Shown piece by piece: positions 36,143 through 44,232 of a stretch of 64,000 nucleotides of DNA (the first letter of the stretch is position 1; every line of letters starts with the position of its first letter). A model generated the notes under the pieces. It ran no database searches. It saw nothing but the letters and a program-made list of their open reading frames with translations, and had not been told where the DNA came from. The DNA lies in NCBI GenBank assembly GCA_045590195.1, contig JAZNQN010000039.1:50819-114818 (forward strand), in the 5' to 3' direction. Source of the DNA: JAZNQN01 sp045590195 (GTDB lineage: Bacteria > Bacillota > Clostridia > UMGS1883 > UMGS1540). The translations under genes were made by a program, and so were the position numbers.

Positions 36143-36919
36143 TTGTCTGATTTTTTTTCGAATCTGGTTGTTGAAAAAATTGTTTGCGCAAACAGAATAG
36201 TAAACCCTGAAAATAAAAACCCGAAGGCGTTAAAGGGTAAACGACAACACGGCGGCATTGCAATTAAAACGGCGGGTAAAACAGAATACATCTGCGGAGG
36301 AAAAACCACCGTATGCGATGCGGAAAATGTTGTAATTTTACCCAAAGACGTTGAACACCAGTGGAAGGTTTACGGCGGCGAGTGCCTTATGATTGATTTT
36401 GATTACAAAGATTGCGGCGGCGAAATTTTTTCGGTTAAGGTTAAAGACCTTTCAAGGCTTTTACTGCTTTTTGGCAAAATTGAGAACAACCGAATAGAAG
36501 ATACTTCGTATTCGGGCATTAAAAACTTCAGGTATTTATACGAAATGCTATCAATTCTTGCGGAGCACGCTGCAAAAAAATATACTCCTTCTAAAAAGAT
36601 AGCAGCTTTAAAACCTGCGGTGGATTATATAATAAATAACTATCATAATTCCGGTATATCCCTTGAAAGCTTAAGCGAGGTAGCAGGATTAGGCAAGGCC
36701 AATTTCAGGAAAATTTTTACTGAGGTTTATGGCTGCCCGCCCATGGCCTATGTTCACAGAATAAGAATGAACAAGGCTTCGGATATGCTTAAGGGCGATT
36801 ATATTTCTGTTGAGATGATTGCCCAGCAGGTAGGCTACAACAGCTTATATCATTTTTCAAAAATGTTTAAAAAACACTTTGGCATATCGCCAAGTGAGTA
36901 CAGAAAAAGATTTAAATAA
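36143..36919 (+). CDS. AraC-family transcription regulator
   Basis: The 258-residue protein has an N-terminal cupin-like half (with VVILPKDVEHQWKVYGGE near 67) and a C-terminal double HTH (about 155-255, ISLESLSEVAGLGKANFRKIF and HFGISPSEYRKR). It starts with TTG at 36143, 7 bp after GGGAGG. Divergence from the GH20 gene suggests that it controls that gene. Its terminator is at 36924-36948. Confidence 0.88.
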   Translation: MSDFFSNLVVEKIVCANRIVNPENKNPKALKGKRQHGGIAIKTAGKTEYICGGKTTVCDAENVVILPKDVEHQWKVYGGECLMIDFDYKDCGGEIFSVKVKDLSRLLLLFGKIENNRIEDTSYSGIKNFRYLYEMLSILAEHAAKKYTPSKKIAALKPAVDYIINNYHNSGISLESLSEVAGLGKANFRKIFTEVYGCPPMAYVHRIRMNKASDMLKGDYISVEMIAQQVGYNSLYHFSKMFKKHFGISPSEYRKRFK

Positions 36920-36923
36920 AAAC

Positions 36924-36953
36924 GGCAGACACAGTTTTCGTGTCTGCCATTTT
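36924..36953. terminator. Bidirectional terminator
   Basis: GGCAGACAC-AGTTTTC-GTGTCTGCC is a 9-bp stem followed by ATTTTTT; it ends AraC and faces the ssb-like gene. Confidence 0.88.
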
Positions 36954-37583
36954 TTATGCCTCTGCGGCAACTATTTCTTCTTCAAGCTTAATAACCGAAA
37001 TTTCATATGCGGTTTTTGTTATAAACTCGTCATCATTTATACGCTTTTTATATTCTCTTGACTGAATTCTGCCCGTAAGGCGGATTTTACTTCCAACCTC
37101 CAGCCCCTGACAAAACCTTGCATTTCTTCCCCAGGCAATACATGGGATATAGTCGCTTTTATTATAAGAGCGGTTTACTGCAAGAAGTATATCGGCAATT
37201 TCACGGCCAAATGGCGTGTGGCGATATACCGGCGGCTTACAGATAAAGCCTGTAAGGGTAATTTCGTTGGGGGTTTTAGGGTCGTCATCAGTAAAAACAA
37301 TTTCCCTTGCAAACAAAGTTAATAAAAGTTTTGAGCCCGTATCGGAATAGTTATTATATGAGCGGAATTGGCCCATAATAGAAACATGAGTACCTACCTG
37401 AAGGCTTTCAGGGGATAAAAGCCTTTCGGAAATGGTAACGGGAATTTTGTCCGACGCTTCACTCAGGCGGGGAACATCTACCAAAAATGTATAAAATCCC
37501 TCGCCGTACACCTCGTGGCTGAACTGTGCCTCGCTTAAAACATAACCTGATACTGTTGCAATATTAGTTGATTGCAAATCCAT
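36954..37583 (-). CDS. Single-stranded DNA-binding-like protein with two OB folds
   Basis: The 209-residue protein contains two OB-fold halves: residues about 5-95 (NIATVSGYVLSEAQFSHEVYG) and 105-200 (NEITLTGFICKPPVYRHTPFGREIADILLAVNR...CIAWGRNARF). The second half has the SSB signature. There is no acidic C-terminal tip like DDDIPF; it ends EEEIVAAEA, so the partner-binding tail of classic SSB seems absent. Start ATG 37583 with GAGGAG 9 bp before; an ATG at 37622 with its own GGAG is a real alternative. This is a Clostridia-type duplicated SSB; the exact role is unknown. Confidence 0.78.
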   Translation of the reverse strand: MDLQSTNIATVSGYVLSEAQFSHEVYGEGFYTFLVDVPRLSEASDKIPVTISERLLSPESLQVGTHVSIMGQFRSYNNYSDTGSKLLLTLFAREIVFTDDDPKTPNEITLTGFICKPPVYRHTPFGREIADILLAVNRSYNKSDYIPCIAWGRNARFCQGLEVGSKIRLTGRIQSREYKKRINDDEFITKTAYEISVIKLEEEIVAAEA

Positions 37584-37622
37584 AATAATATTCTCCTCTC
37601 CTTGGTATATTTCATTTACCAT

Positions 37623-37817
37623 GTTTATTCACTCCATCTCTAAAATATGTAAATAATTAACAAATTTGTTAATTTATGGAAATATTATAACAAGCAAATT
37701 TAAAAAAATCAAGTACTTTTTTGAAAAAAATGGAAAAAATTTGGAAATTTTTTAGAGATTGTTTCAATATCGACACAAGATTTCAATCCTCGACAAAAAT
37801 GTTTACAAATTATACAC
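37623..37817. other. AT-rich intergenic region
   Basis: Between the divergent ssb-like and phosphatase genes the sequence is very AT-rich, with several A and T tracts. No RNA, repeat or further gene was recognised. Confidence 0.6.
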
Positions 37818-37846
37818 TTGTATATTTGGCGTTTAAATGATATAAT
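37818..37846 (+). promoter_or_regulatory. Promoter of the histidine phosphatase operon
   Basis: TTGTAT (37818-37823) and TATAAT (37841-37846) with a 17-bp spacer, about 30 bp before the ATG. Confidence 0.72.
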
Positions 37847-37877
37847 CAACTAAAAGTATGTTCATAGGAGAAGAAAA

Positions 37878-38570
37878 ATGATTTTTTTATATGTACGTCA
37901 CGGAGAGCCGATTTATAATCCCGATTCTTTAACGCCTCACGGCGAGGAGCAGGCGCGGGCCCTTGCAAAAAGAATGGCAGTTTTGGGGGTTGACAGAGTT
38001 TTTTCTTCTTCTTCAAACAGAGCTATTCAAACTGCAAAGCCAACCTGTGAGCTTTTAAATAAAGAAATGGAAATTCTTGACTTTGCAAACGAGGCGTATG
38101 CTTTCAGAGATTTCAGCATAGAAATCGAAGGCGGACGTACATGGCCTTTTCAAAGCAAAGATATGGAGCTTACTTTTGCGGATAGCGAAATTGTTTCAAT
38201 GGGGCATGACTGGCACAATCATCCTGATATGACAAGGTTTAAAAAAGGCCTTGACAGAGTTTATAACGATGTTTATAACCTTTTTAAATCTCTTGGATAT
38301 GAGCATATTAAAGGTACTTCAAAATATAAAGTTATAAAGCCAAACAACGATAGAGTTGCTTTTTTTGCCCATCAGGGGTTTGGTGTTGCGTTTTTAAGCG
38401 CTGTACTCAACATTCCTTATCCTATTGTTTCAAATCATTTTGAATTGGTACATACCGGTGTAACGGTAATAAATTTTGAAGAACTGGGCGAGTATGCAAT
38501 TCCCAAAATGATGAGTCTGTCATCTGACGGGCACTTATATAAGGAAGGTTTACCAACAGGATATTTTTAA
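37878..38570 (+). CDS. Histidine phosphatase family protein
   Basis: The 230-residue protein starts MIFLYVRHGEP with the catalytic RHG (residues 7-9). FSSSSNRAIQTAKPT (near 41) and the second His in FFAHQGFG (near 163) complete the phosphoglycerate-mutase-like active site. It dephosphorylates an unknown small metabolite. AGGAG lies 8 bp before the ATG. It is followed by DUF5685 and a J-domain gene in one run. Confidence 0.88.
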   Translation: MIFLYVRHGEPIYNPDSLTPHGEEQARALAKRMAVLGVDRVFSSSSNRAIQTAKPTCELLNKEMEILDFANEAYAFRDFSIEIEGGRTWPFQSKDMELTFADSEIVSMGHDWHNHPDMTRFKKGLDRVYNDVYNLFKSLGYEHIKGTSKYKVIKPNNDRVAFFAHQGFGVAFLSAVLNIPYPIVSNHFELVHTGVTVINFEELGEYAIPKMMSLSSDGHLYKEGLPTGYF

Positions 38571-38588
38571 AATGGCGGGAGACAGATA

Positions 38589-39437
38589 GTGTTCGGGTAT
38601 GTAAATGTTTTTCAAAACGAACTTAAAATAAAAGAATATAATGTTTACAAAGCTTATTACTGCGGAGTTTGCCATTCCTGTGGAAAAAATTTATCGTTTT
38701 TTTCAAGATTTACTTTAAGTTACGATATTACTTTTATGGCAATTTTGCTTGACAGTATTTCTGATGAAAAAACAGTTTGTGTTCCCAAAAGGTGCATGGT
38801 GCATCCTTTGAAGAAGAGAGCAGTTGCCATAGAAAACAAAGCAGTTGACTTTGCGGCATGCGTTGGAATAATGCTTACCTATCTTAAATTCAAAGACGAT
38901 GTTTCAGATGACAAAAGCTTAAAAGGACTACTGGGAATGGCGCTTTTGCATAGGGGAGTTAAAAAGGCGAGGAAAAAGTTTTCGGGAATATATGAAGAAA
39001 TTGAAAAGCATTTAAAAAGCCTTTCAGGGCTTGAAAAAGAAAACTGCACTTCGCCCGATGAGGTTGCTGATGTATTTGGGAAGTTGCTTGGAAATTGTAT
39101 GGTGGCCCCCTTTGTAAGCGAAGAAAATAAAAAACAGCTTTACTGGCTTGGGTATTATGTTGGCAGATGGATATATTTAATTGATGCCGTACATGATTTT
39201 GAAAAAGATATTAAAACCCAAAATTATAATCCATATAAATTTTCATATAATAATATGAAGGAACTCGAAAAAGATACAGAGTTGCCGCTTACATTAACCC
39301 TTGAAAGTGCGGCATCGGCCTTTGAACTTTTGGAAGTTAAAAAGCACAGGCCGATTTTAGAGAACATATTATATTTAGGTATGGCAAAAAAACAAAATGA
39401 AATTCTGAAAGGAACCGAAAAAGATGAATCCATATAA
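38589..39437 (+). CDS. DUF5685 family protein
   Basis: This 282-residue protein begins with GTG at 38589, 7 bp after GGGAG, and reads MFGYVNVFQNELKIKEYNVYKAYYCGVCHSCGK, the DUF5685 start with cysteines at 25, 28 and 31. More Cys lie near 60-68 (VCVPKRC). The rest is helical, with QLYWLGYYVGRWIYLIDAVHDFEKDIK near 195. Metal binding is likely but the function is unknown. It overlaps the J-domain gene by 14 bp; the tight coupling suggests they work together. Confidence 0.85.
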   Translation: MFGYVNVFQNELKIKEYNVYKAYYCGVCHSCGKNLSFFSRFTLSYDITFMAILLDSISDEKTVCVPKRCMVHPLKKRAVAIENKAVDFAACVGIMLTYLKFKDDVSDDKSLKGLLGMALLHRGVKKARKKFSGIYEEIEKHLKSLSGLEKENCTSPDEVADVFGKLLGNCMVAPFVSEENKKQLYWLGYYVGRWIYLIDAVHDFEKDIKTQNYNPYKFSYNNMKELEKDTELPLTLTLESAASAFELLEVKKHRPILENILYLGMAKKQNEILKGTEKDESI

Positions 39438-40008
39438 AGTGCTTGGTGTTCCCGAAGGGGCAGACCAGGAAACAATTAAAAAGGCTTACCACGAGCTTGT
39501 AAAAAAATATCATCCCGACAAATATGCTGATAATCCGCTTAAAGATTTGGCGGAGGAAAAGCTTAAGGAAATAAACAAAGCATACGATATGCTCTGTGGA
39601 GGACAAGGAAGCAGTTCGGGTTATTCTTCGCAAAGCAGTAGTTATTCTTCGGGTGGGCAGTATACCGATGTTCGAAACCTTATAAATTCCGGCAGAATTG
39701 ACGAGGCTTTGGCACTTCTTGAAACAAAAAATAAAAATACTGCAGAGTATCATTATCTTAAAGGTATGATATGTTTGAGGCGCGGGTGGTACGGCGAAGC
39801 AGTAAATCATATAAATATGGCGGCATCGATGGACCCTTCAAATGCGGAATACCAGTTTGCAAAAAACAATCTGAACCAGAGAGCCGGTGGATACAGAAAT
39901 GTAAGCTACGGCAGTGGTAACGACGAAATGTGCAACTGCTGCGGCAATCTCATTTGCGCCGATTGTTTATGTGAAATGTGTGGCGGCGATTTAATTTCCT
40001 GTTGCTAG
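39424..40008 (+). CDS. J-domain protein with C-terminal cysteine cluster
   Basis: The 194-residue protein has a J domain (1-60) with the HPD motif at 30-32, needed to stimulate DnaK ATPase. A Ser/Gly/Tyr-rich linker (60-80) leads to a TPR-like helical hairpin region (85-150), and the C-terminus carries eight cysteines (CNCCGNLICADCLCEMCGG). It is therefore not DnaJ itself but a specialised co-chaperone. The start lies in the end of the DUF5685 gene after GGAACCG. The two may act on one metalloprotein client (inference). Confidence 0.85.
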   Translation: MNPYKVLGVPEGADQETIKKAYHELVKKYHPDKYADNPLKDLAEEKLKEINKAYDMLCGGQGSSSGYSSQSSSYSSGGQYTDVRNLINSGRIDEALALLETKNKNTAEYHYLKGMICLRRGWYGEAVNHINMAASMDPSNAEYQFAKNNLNQRAGGYRNVSYGSGNDEMCNCCGNLICADCLCEMCGGDLISCC

Positions 40009-40017
40009 AGAGGTTTT

Positions 40018-40479
40018 ATGACTAAAAAAATAACTTTTTCAGGTATGTGTTGCGCAATATCGGTTGTGATGGTGCTGCTTACAAATGTTTTTCAGTTTAA
40101 TACGGCTTTTCTGCTTTGCATCGCAGCAGCAGTTTTTCCGCTTGTGAAAATAAAGTGCGGAACTTCGTATGCTGCAGCAGCGGTTTTTGCAAGCTGTGTT
40201 CTTTCCTTTATATTATTGGCAGAGAAAATATATGTTTTAACTTTTTCGCTTCTGGCAGTTTATTCTATTATAAAAGGAATGATTGAAAAGCTTGACCGCG
40301 TGTGGCTTGAGTGGGTTTTAAAGCTTGTAGTATACTTTATCGGTGCGGCGGCAGTTTTAAAAATATTTATGCCGGGGCTTTTGCTTTGGGGCATTTTGGC
40401 AGGCATAATTATATTTGTTATTTATGATGTTGCACTCAGTATTTTCATAACTTTTGCCCTTAAAAAACTTAAATTATAA
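40018..40479 (+). CDS. Small integral membrane protein, unknown
   Basis: The 153-residue protein has about five hydrophobic segments (near 8-26, 28-45, 52-75, 100-118 and 122-145) and a short basic C-terminus. It resembles small substrate-binding-like membrane proteins but no family motif can be named. AGAGG lies before the ATG, 9 bp after the J-domain gene. Confidence 0.7.
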   Translation: MTKKITFSGMCCAISVVMVLLTNVFQFNTAFLLCIAAAVFPLVKIKCGTSYAAAAVFASCVLSFILLAEKIYVLTFSLLAVYSIIKGMIEKLDRVWLEWVLKLVVYFIGAAAVLKIFMPGLLLWGILAGIIIFVIYDVALSIFITFALKKLKL

Positions 40480-40507
40480 AAAAATATAAAAAAATTTAAA
40501 AAATATA

Positions 40508-40536
40508 TTGACTTTTTCGACAAGGTATGGTAAGAT
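40508..40536 (+). promoter_or_regulatory. rpmG-secE-nusG promoter
   Basis: TTGACT (40508-40513) and TAAGAT (40531-40536) with a 17-bp spacer. Confidence 0.75.
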
Positions 40537-40542
40537 TGATAT

Positions 40543-40566
40543 ACTTCTCGAAGAAGTCTTTTTTTT
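40543..40566 (+). terminator. Promoter-proximal attenuator hairpin
   Basis: ACTTCT-CGA-AGAAGT (40543-40557) is followed by C and eight T, right where transcription should start. It could cause early termination or pausing ahead of rpmG. Confidence 0.5.
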
Positions 40567-40595
40567 GTGTGTAAATTTTTAGGGAGGTGTCACAT

Positions 40596-40745
40596 ATGAG
40601 AGTTAAAATTACATTGGCTTGTTCAGAATGCAAACAGCGTAATTACAACACCATGAAAAATAAGAAAAACAACCCCGATCGTTTGGAAATGAAAAAGTAT
40701 TGCAGATTCTGCAGAAAGCATACTATCCACAAGGAAACAAAATAG
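40596..40745 (+). CDS. rpmG: Ribosomal protein bL33
   Basis: The 49-residue protein reads [17 protein letters not shown] and ends [12 protein letters not shown]9/C12 and C36/C39 make the zinc-binding (C+) form. GGGAGG lies 11 bp before the ATG. The rpmG-secE-nusG order before rplK is standard in Bacillota. Confidence 0.96.
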   Translation: MRVKITLACSECKQRNYNTMKNKKNNPDRLEMKKYCRFCRKHTIHKETK

Positions 40746-40767
40746 TTTTAAGTGAAGGGTGAATGCA

Positions 40768-40983
40768 ATGAAAAAGTTTTTTGGATTTTTCGCAAATCTC
40801 GGAAAAAGAATTTTTAAATTTTTCAGAGAGATTAAAGTGGAACTTAAAAAGGTTGTTTGGCCTACCTGGAGCCAGACAAGAAATAACACAATTATCGTTT
40901 TGATTTGCGTTTTGGTAGTTGGACTTGCTATCTGGATTTTAGATGCATTGTTCGGCTTTGGCGCTACAAAACTCCTTGGATAA
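40768..40983 (+). CDS. secE: Preprotein translocase subunit SecE
   Basis: This 71-residue protein has a cytoplasmic amphipathic helix with the conserved EIKVELKKVVWPTWSQT (near 24-40), then one membrane segment (about 43-64). It forms the SecYEG channel. The ATG at 40768 is preferred over an in-frame GTG nine bases upstream; GAAGGG is the likely RBS. Confidence 0.93.
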   Translation: MKKFFGFFANLGKRIFKFFREIKVELKKVVWPTWSQTRNNTIIVLICVLVVGLAIWILDALFGFGATKLLG

Positions 40984-41030
40984 GCAGTAACTGCTTATAA
41001 AGTTTATAAAAGGAGGTTTGGGCACAGCTT

Positions 41031-41552
41031 ATGGCGGCAAATGCAAAATGGTATGTTGTTCATACTTATTCAGGATATGAAAACAAAGTAAAAGCAAATA
41101 TTGAAAAAACCATAGAAAACCGCGGTATGCAGGATTTGTTCTTTGATATTAAAGTTCCTATGGAAGACGTAGTTGAACAAAAGGGCGAAGAACAGAAAGT
41201 TGTATCACGCAAGGTTTATCCCGGTTATGTGTTTATCAAGATGGTTATGACCGATGAGAGCTGGTATGTTGTTAGAAACACCCGTGGCGTTACAGGTTTT
41301 GTAGGCCCCGGATCTAAACCGGTTCCACTCAGTGAAGCCGAAGTTGAGCAGATGGGCGTTGAAGTAAGAGTTGTTAAAATCGACTTTGAAGTTGGCGACA
41401 ATGTTCGCATTAAAGAAGGCCCGCTTGAAAGCTTTATCGGTGTTGTTGACGAGATTAGTCTTGAAAAACAGAAGGTTAGTGTTACCGTTTCCATGTTTGG
41501 AAGAGAAACACCGGTTGAACTTGAATTTTATCAGGTTGAAACACTCGATTAA
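41031..41552 (+). CDS. nusG: Transcription termination/antitermination factor NusG
   Basis: The 173-residue protein has an N-terminal NGN domain (KWYVVHTYSGYENKVKANIEK, residues 6-26; GYVFIKMVMTDESWYVVRNTRGVTGF near 63) and a C-terminal KOW domain (GDNVRIKEGPLESFIGVVDEI, near 121). The AGGAGG lies 14 bp before the ATG, longer than usual, but no better start exists and the conserved start follows directly. Confidence 0.95.
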   Translation: MAANAKWYVVHTYSGYENKVKANIEKTIENRGMQDLFFDIKVPMEDVVEQKGEEQKVVSRKVYPGYVFIKMVMTDESWYVVRNTRGVTGFVGPGSKPVPLSEAEVEQMGVEVRVVKIDFEVGDNVRIKEGPLESFIGVVDEISLEKQKVSVTVSMFGRETPVELEFYQVETLD

Positions 41553-41575
41553 TAAGCCGTTTGGTTTATTATATA

Positions 41576-41628
41576 TTGTCTGTCGGGTGACAGACAAGTG
41601 GGAGAGCCTAAGGCTCGCCATTTACCAC
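41576..41628 (+). promoter_or_regulatory. rplK leader with putative L1-binding hairpin
   Basis: TTGTCTGTC-GGGT-GACAGACAA (41576-41597) is a perfect 9-bp hairpin. The next structure has GTGG (41598-41601) and CCAC (41625-41628) closing an inner GAGCC-TAA-GGCTC stem. GTGGGAG...CCAC mimics the 23S rRNA L1 site and is repeated before rplA, so autogenous control by L1 is likely (inference). Confidence 0.6.
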
Positions 41629-41654
41629 AATTTTGTCAAGGAGGTGTACACACT

Positions 41655-42080
41655 ATGGCACAGAAAGTCGCAGGTTATATCAAACTGCAAATCCCTGCAG
41701 GTAAAGCTACTCCGGCACCACCGGTTGGTCCTGCTCTTGGTCAGCACGGTGTTAACATTGTACAGTTTACCAAGGAATTTAACGAAAAAACAGCTAAGGA
41801 CGCAGGTCTTATTATCCCTGTTGTAATTACTGTATACGCAGACCGTTCTTTCAGTTTTGTAACAAAAACTCCACCTGCTGCAGTATTACTTAAGAAAGCT
41901 TGTAAAATTGAAAGCGGCAGCGGCACACCAAACAAAACAAAGGTTGCTACTGTTACAAAAGCTCAGCTTAAAGAAATTGCTGAAACAAAAATGCCCGACC
42001 TTAACGCTGCAAGCGTTGAAGCTGCTATGAGCATGATTGCAGGAACAGCAAGAAGTATGGGTATCACTGTAGAGGAATAA
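41655..42080 (+). CDS. rplK: Ribosomal protein uL11
   Basis: The 141-residue protein starts [35 protein letters not shown], the L11 signature, and ends with the rRNA-binding C-terminal domain. AAGGAGG lies 10 bp before the ATG at 41655; upstream in-frame codons belong to the leader RNA. Confidence 0.97.
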   Translation: MAQKVAGYIKLQIPAGKATPAPPVGPALGQHGVNIVQFTKEFNEKTAKDAGLIIPVVITVYADRSFSFVTKTPPAAVLLKKACKIESGSGTPNKTKVATVTKAQLKEIAETKMPDLNAASVEAAMSMIAGTARSMGITVEE

Positions 42081-42088
42081 TAAGATTG

Positions 42089-42119
42089 GTGGGAGGATTT
42101 TTTAAAGTCCGTTGACCAC
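42089..42119 (+). promoter_or_regulatory. rplA leader, second putative L1-binding motif
   Basis: GTGGGAGGA (42089-42097) pairs with TCCGTTGACCAC (42108-42119), with an internal bulge. It shares the GTGGGAG...ACCAC pattern with the rplK leader and lies 2 bp before the rplA Shine-Dalgarno, so a bound protein would block initiation. Confidence 0.58.
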
Positions 42120-42134
42120 AAGGAGGTTTTTAGT

Positions 42135-42830
42135 TTGAAAAGAGGAAAGAATTATATCGAAAGCTCAAAGCTTATCGACAGAAGCAAACTTTACGATCCT
42201 GTTGATGCTATGGAGCTCGTTGTAAATGCATCGAAAGCAAAATTCGATGAAACAGTTGAGGCACACATTAAACTTGGTGTTGACTCAAGACACGCTGACC
42301 AGCAGGTTAGGGGTGCGGTTGTTTTGCCACACGGTACAGGTAAAAAAGTTAGAGTACTTGTTTTCGCTAAAGGCGAAAAAGCTACCGAGGCTGAAGCAGC
42401 TGGCGCTGATTACGTTGGTGCAGAAGATTTGATGACAAAAATTCAGTCAGAAAACTGGTTTGAATTTGATGTTGTTGTTGCAACACCAGATATGATGGGT
42501 GTTGTTGGTCGTATCGGTCGTGTTCTCGGTCCTAAAGGTCTTATGCCTAACCCGAAAGCCGGCACAGTTACAATGGATGTTAAGAAAGCTGTAGAAGAAA
42601 TTAAATCAGGTAAAATTGAATACCGTTTGGACAAAACAAACATTATTCACTGCCCAGTTGGTAAAGTTTCTTTTGGTAAAGATAAACTTAATGAAAACTT
42701 TGGCGCTTTGATGTCAGCTATTATTAAAGCTAAACCATCAGCTGCTAAAGGTCAGTACCTTAAGAGCGTTGCAGTTGCTTCAACAATGGGCCCTGGCGTT
42801 AAAATTAACTCAGCTAAACTTAGTGACTAA
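42135..42830 (+). CDS. rplA: Ribosomal protein uL1
   Basis: The 231-residue protein starts at TTG 42135 ([21 protein letters not shown]), 8 bp after [19 protein letters not shown] near 135 and the [24 protein letters not shown]-terminus are L1 landmarks. L1 forms the ribosome stalk at the E site and is a known translation repressor of its own operon. Confidence 0.96.
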   Translation: MKRGKNYIESSKLIDRSKLYDPVDAMELVVNASKAKFDETVEAHIKLGVDSRHADQQVRGAVVLPHGTGKKVRVLVFAKGEKATEAEAAGADYVGAEDLMTKIQSENWFEFDVVVATPDMMGVVGRIGRVLGPKGLMPNPKAGTVTMDVKKAVEEIKSGKIEYRLDKTNIIHCPVGKVSFGKDKLNENFGALMSAIIKAKPSAAKGQYLKSVAVASTMGPGVKINSAKLSD

Positions 42831-42863
42831 TTAATATAAACATAATTTTATGTTAATATTTTT

Positions 42864-42957
42864 CCGCAGACAGCAGGTATAAAAATAAATCCTGCCGAGG
42901 AGATAATAGATTATTTAAAAAATCTGGTTCTCTGTCTGTGGATGGAGAACCTTTTTT
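42864..42957 (+). promoter_or_regulatory. Ribosomal L10 leader with terminator
   Basis: CCGCAGACAG (42864-42873) pairs with CTGTCTGTGG (42932-42941), enclosing CAGCAGG...CCTGCCG (a GCAGG/CCTGC hairpin) and GAGGAGA, as in the known L10 leader. GGTTCTC (42926-42932) and GAGAACC (42945-42951) followed by T6 form an overlapping terminator. L10(L12)4 binding would favour termination and limit rplJL. Confidence 0.85.
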
Positions 42958-42989
42958 CTTCAATCATTATTTTAAGGAGGTGCACACTT

Positions 42990-43655
42990 ATGCCAAGCGC
43001 AAAAGTATTACAGGAAAAACAACAGGTAGTTGCAGAACTTACTGAAAAAATTAAGGGCGCAGCTACAGGTATTTTCGTTGACTACCGTGGCCTTACTGTT
43101 GCTGAAGATACAGAGCTTCGTGCAAAACTCAGAGCTGCTAATGTTGAATACAAAGTTATCAAAAACACACTCTGCCGTTTCGCTATTAAAGAAGTTGGAC
43201 TTGACGAACTCGATCCTATTTTAAACGGTCCTACAGCTCTCGCTATCAGTGCAGACGATCCGGTTGCTCCGGCAAAAATTATTGCTGATTATGCAAAAGA
43301 AAACGAAAAACTCGAAATTAAAGCCGGCTTTATGGACGGTGCGGTTATGAGCCTTGATGAAGTTAAAAAGCTCGCAGCTACTCCTTCAAGAGAAACTCTT
43401 CTCGCTACTATCCTCAGCAGCCTCAATGCTCCTGCTTCAAACCTTGCTCGTTTGCTCCAGGCTATTGTTGATACAGGTGTTGAACCTGCAGAGCTCGCAG
43501 CAAAAGCAAAAGGCGATGCAGTAGAAGAAGCCGCTGCTCCAGCCGAAGAAGCTGCTCCAGCAGCAGAGGAAGCTCCTGCAGAAGAAGCTCCCGCAGCTGA
43601 AGAAGCACCAGCAGAAGCTCCTGCTGAAGAAGCAAAAGCTGAAGACGCTGAATAA
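42990..43655 (+). CDS. rplJ: Ribosomal protein uL10 with acidic Ala/Glu tail
   Basis: The 221-residue protein starts MPSAKVLQEKQQVVAELTEKIK with the rRNA-binding domain and GIFVDYRGLTVAEDTELR (near 29). The L12-binding helix is near 140-165. From about 170 an Ala/Pro/Glu-rich low-complexity tail of roughly 50 residues follows; ordinary bacterial L10 has 165-175 residues. AAGGAGG lies 9 bp before the ATG at 42990; upstream codons are leader. The tail recalls the acidic ends of archaeal and eukaryotic P0. Confidence 0.95.
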   Translation: MPSAKVLQEKQQVVAELTEKIKGAATGIFVDYRGLTVAEDTELRAKLRAANVEYKVIKNTLCRFAIKEVGLDELDPILNGPTALAISADDPVAPAKIIADYAKENEKLEIKAGFMDGAVMSLDEVKKLAATPSRETLLATILSSLNAPASNLARLLQAIVDTGVEPAELAAKAKGDAVEEAAAPAEEAAPAAEEAPAEEAPAAEEAPAEAPAEEAKAEDAE

Positions 43656-43713
43656 TTCAGCACAAACAAAAACAAATTAAAAAATTAAAATTAAATTTAG
43701 GAGGTAAATAAAA

Positions 43714-44085
43714 ATGGCAAACCTTGAAAACATTATTGCTGAAATTAAAGAATTAAAACTTTTAGAAGTTGCAGAACTCGTTAAAATGATGGAAGAAGAA
43801 TTTGGTGTAAGCGCAGCTGCTCCTGTAGCTGTTGTAGCTGCTGCAGGCGATGGCGCTGCTGCAGGTGCTGAAAAAACTGAATTTGATGTTGTACTTGCTG
43901 AAGCAGGTGCTGAAAAAATCAAAGTTATTAAAGTTGTTCGTGAAATCACAGGTCTTGGCCTCAAAGAAGCTAAAGATATGGTTGATGGCGCACCTAAAAC
44001 ACTTAAAGAAGGCGCAAGCAAAGAAGATGCTGAAGCTATCAAAGCTAAACTTGAAGAAGTTGGCGCTAAGGTTGAACTTAAATAG
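43714..44085 (+). CDS. rplL: Ribosomal protein bL12
   Basis: The 123-residue protein has the N-terminal dimer helix ([25 protein letters not shown]), an Ala-rich hinge (about 35-55) and the factor-binding C-terminal domain ([36 protein letters not shown]). AGGAGG lies 8 bp before the ATG. A strong terminator follows, so rpoBC is not in this operon. Confidence 0.97.
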   Translation: MANLENIIAEIKELKLLEVAELVKMMEEEFGVSAAAPVAVVAAAGDGAAAGAEKTEFDVVLAEAGAEKIKVIKVVREITGLGLKEAKDMVDGAPKTLKEGASKEDAEAIKAKLEEVGAKVELK

Positions 44086-44101
44086 TTTAAACTTAAAATT
44101 T

Positions 44102-44132
44102 AAAGAGCGTATCGAAAGATACGCTCTTTTTT
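44102..44132 (+). terminator. rpl operon terminator
   Basis: AAAGAGCGTATC-GAAA-GATACGCTCTTT is a 12-bp stem with a GAAA tetraloop and T run. Confidence 0.93.
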
Positions 44133-44197
44133 AATATCAGGCTTCCCCTTGAGGAGAAGGCTATTGTAAAAAATTACCAATTATTTTCCTAAAGCTA

Positions 44198-44226
44198 TTG
44201 ATTTTTTTCTTTTAATATGTTATTAT
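44198..44226 (+). promoter_or_regulatory. Promoter of the structured RNA
   Basis: TTGATT (44198-44203) and TATTAT (44221-44226) with a 17-bp spacer. The expected start, about 44233, is exactly the first base of the long RNA stem. Confidence 0.75.
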
Positions 44227-44232
44227 AAATGT

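Noticed and set aside
40623..40889. 88-codon minus-strand frame opposite rpmG and secE
   Set aside because: It is antisense to two certain genes and has no homology-like features.
43289..43675. 128-codon open frame on the minus strand opposite rplJ
   Set aside because: It is the complement of the Ala/Glu-rich L10 tail, giving an Ala/Ser repeat; it has no ribosome binding site and no sense of its own.
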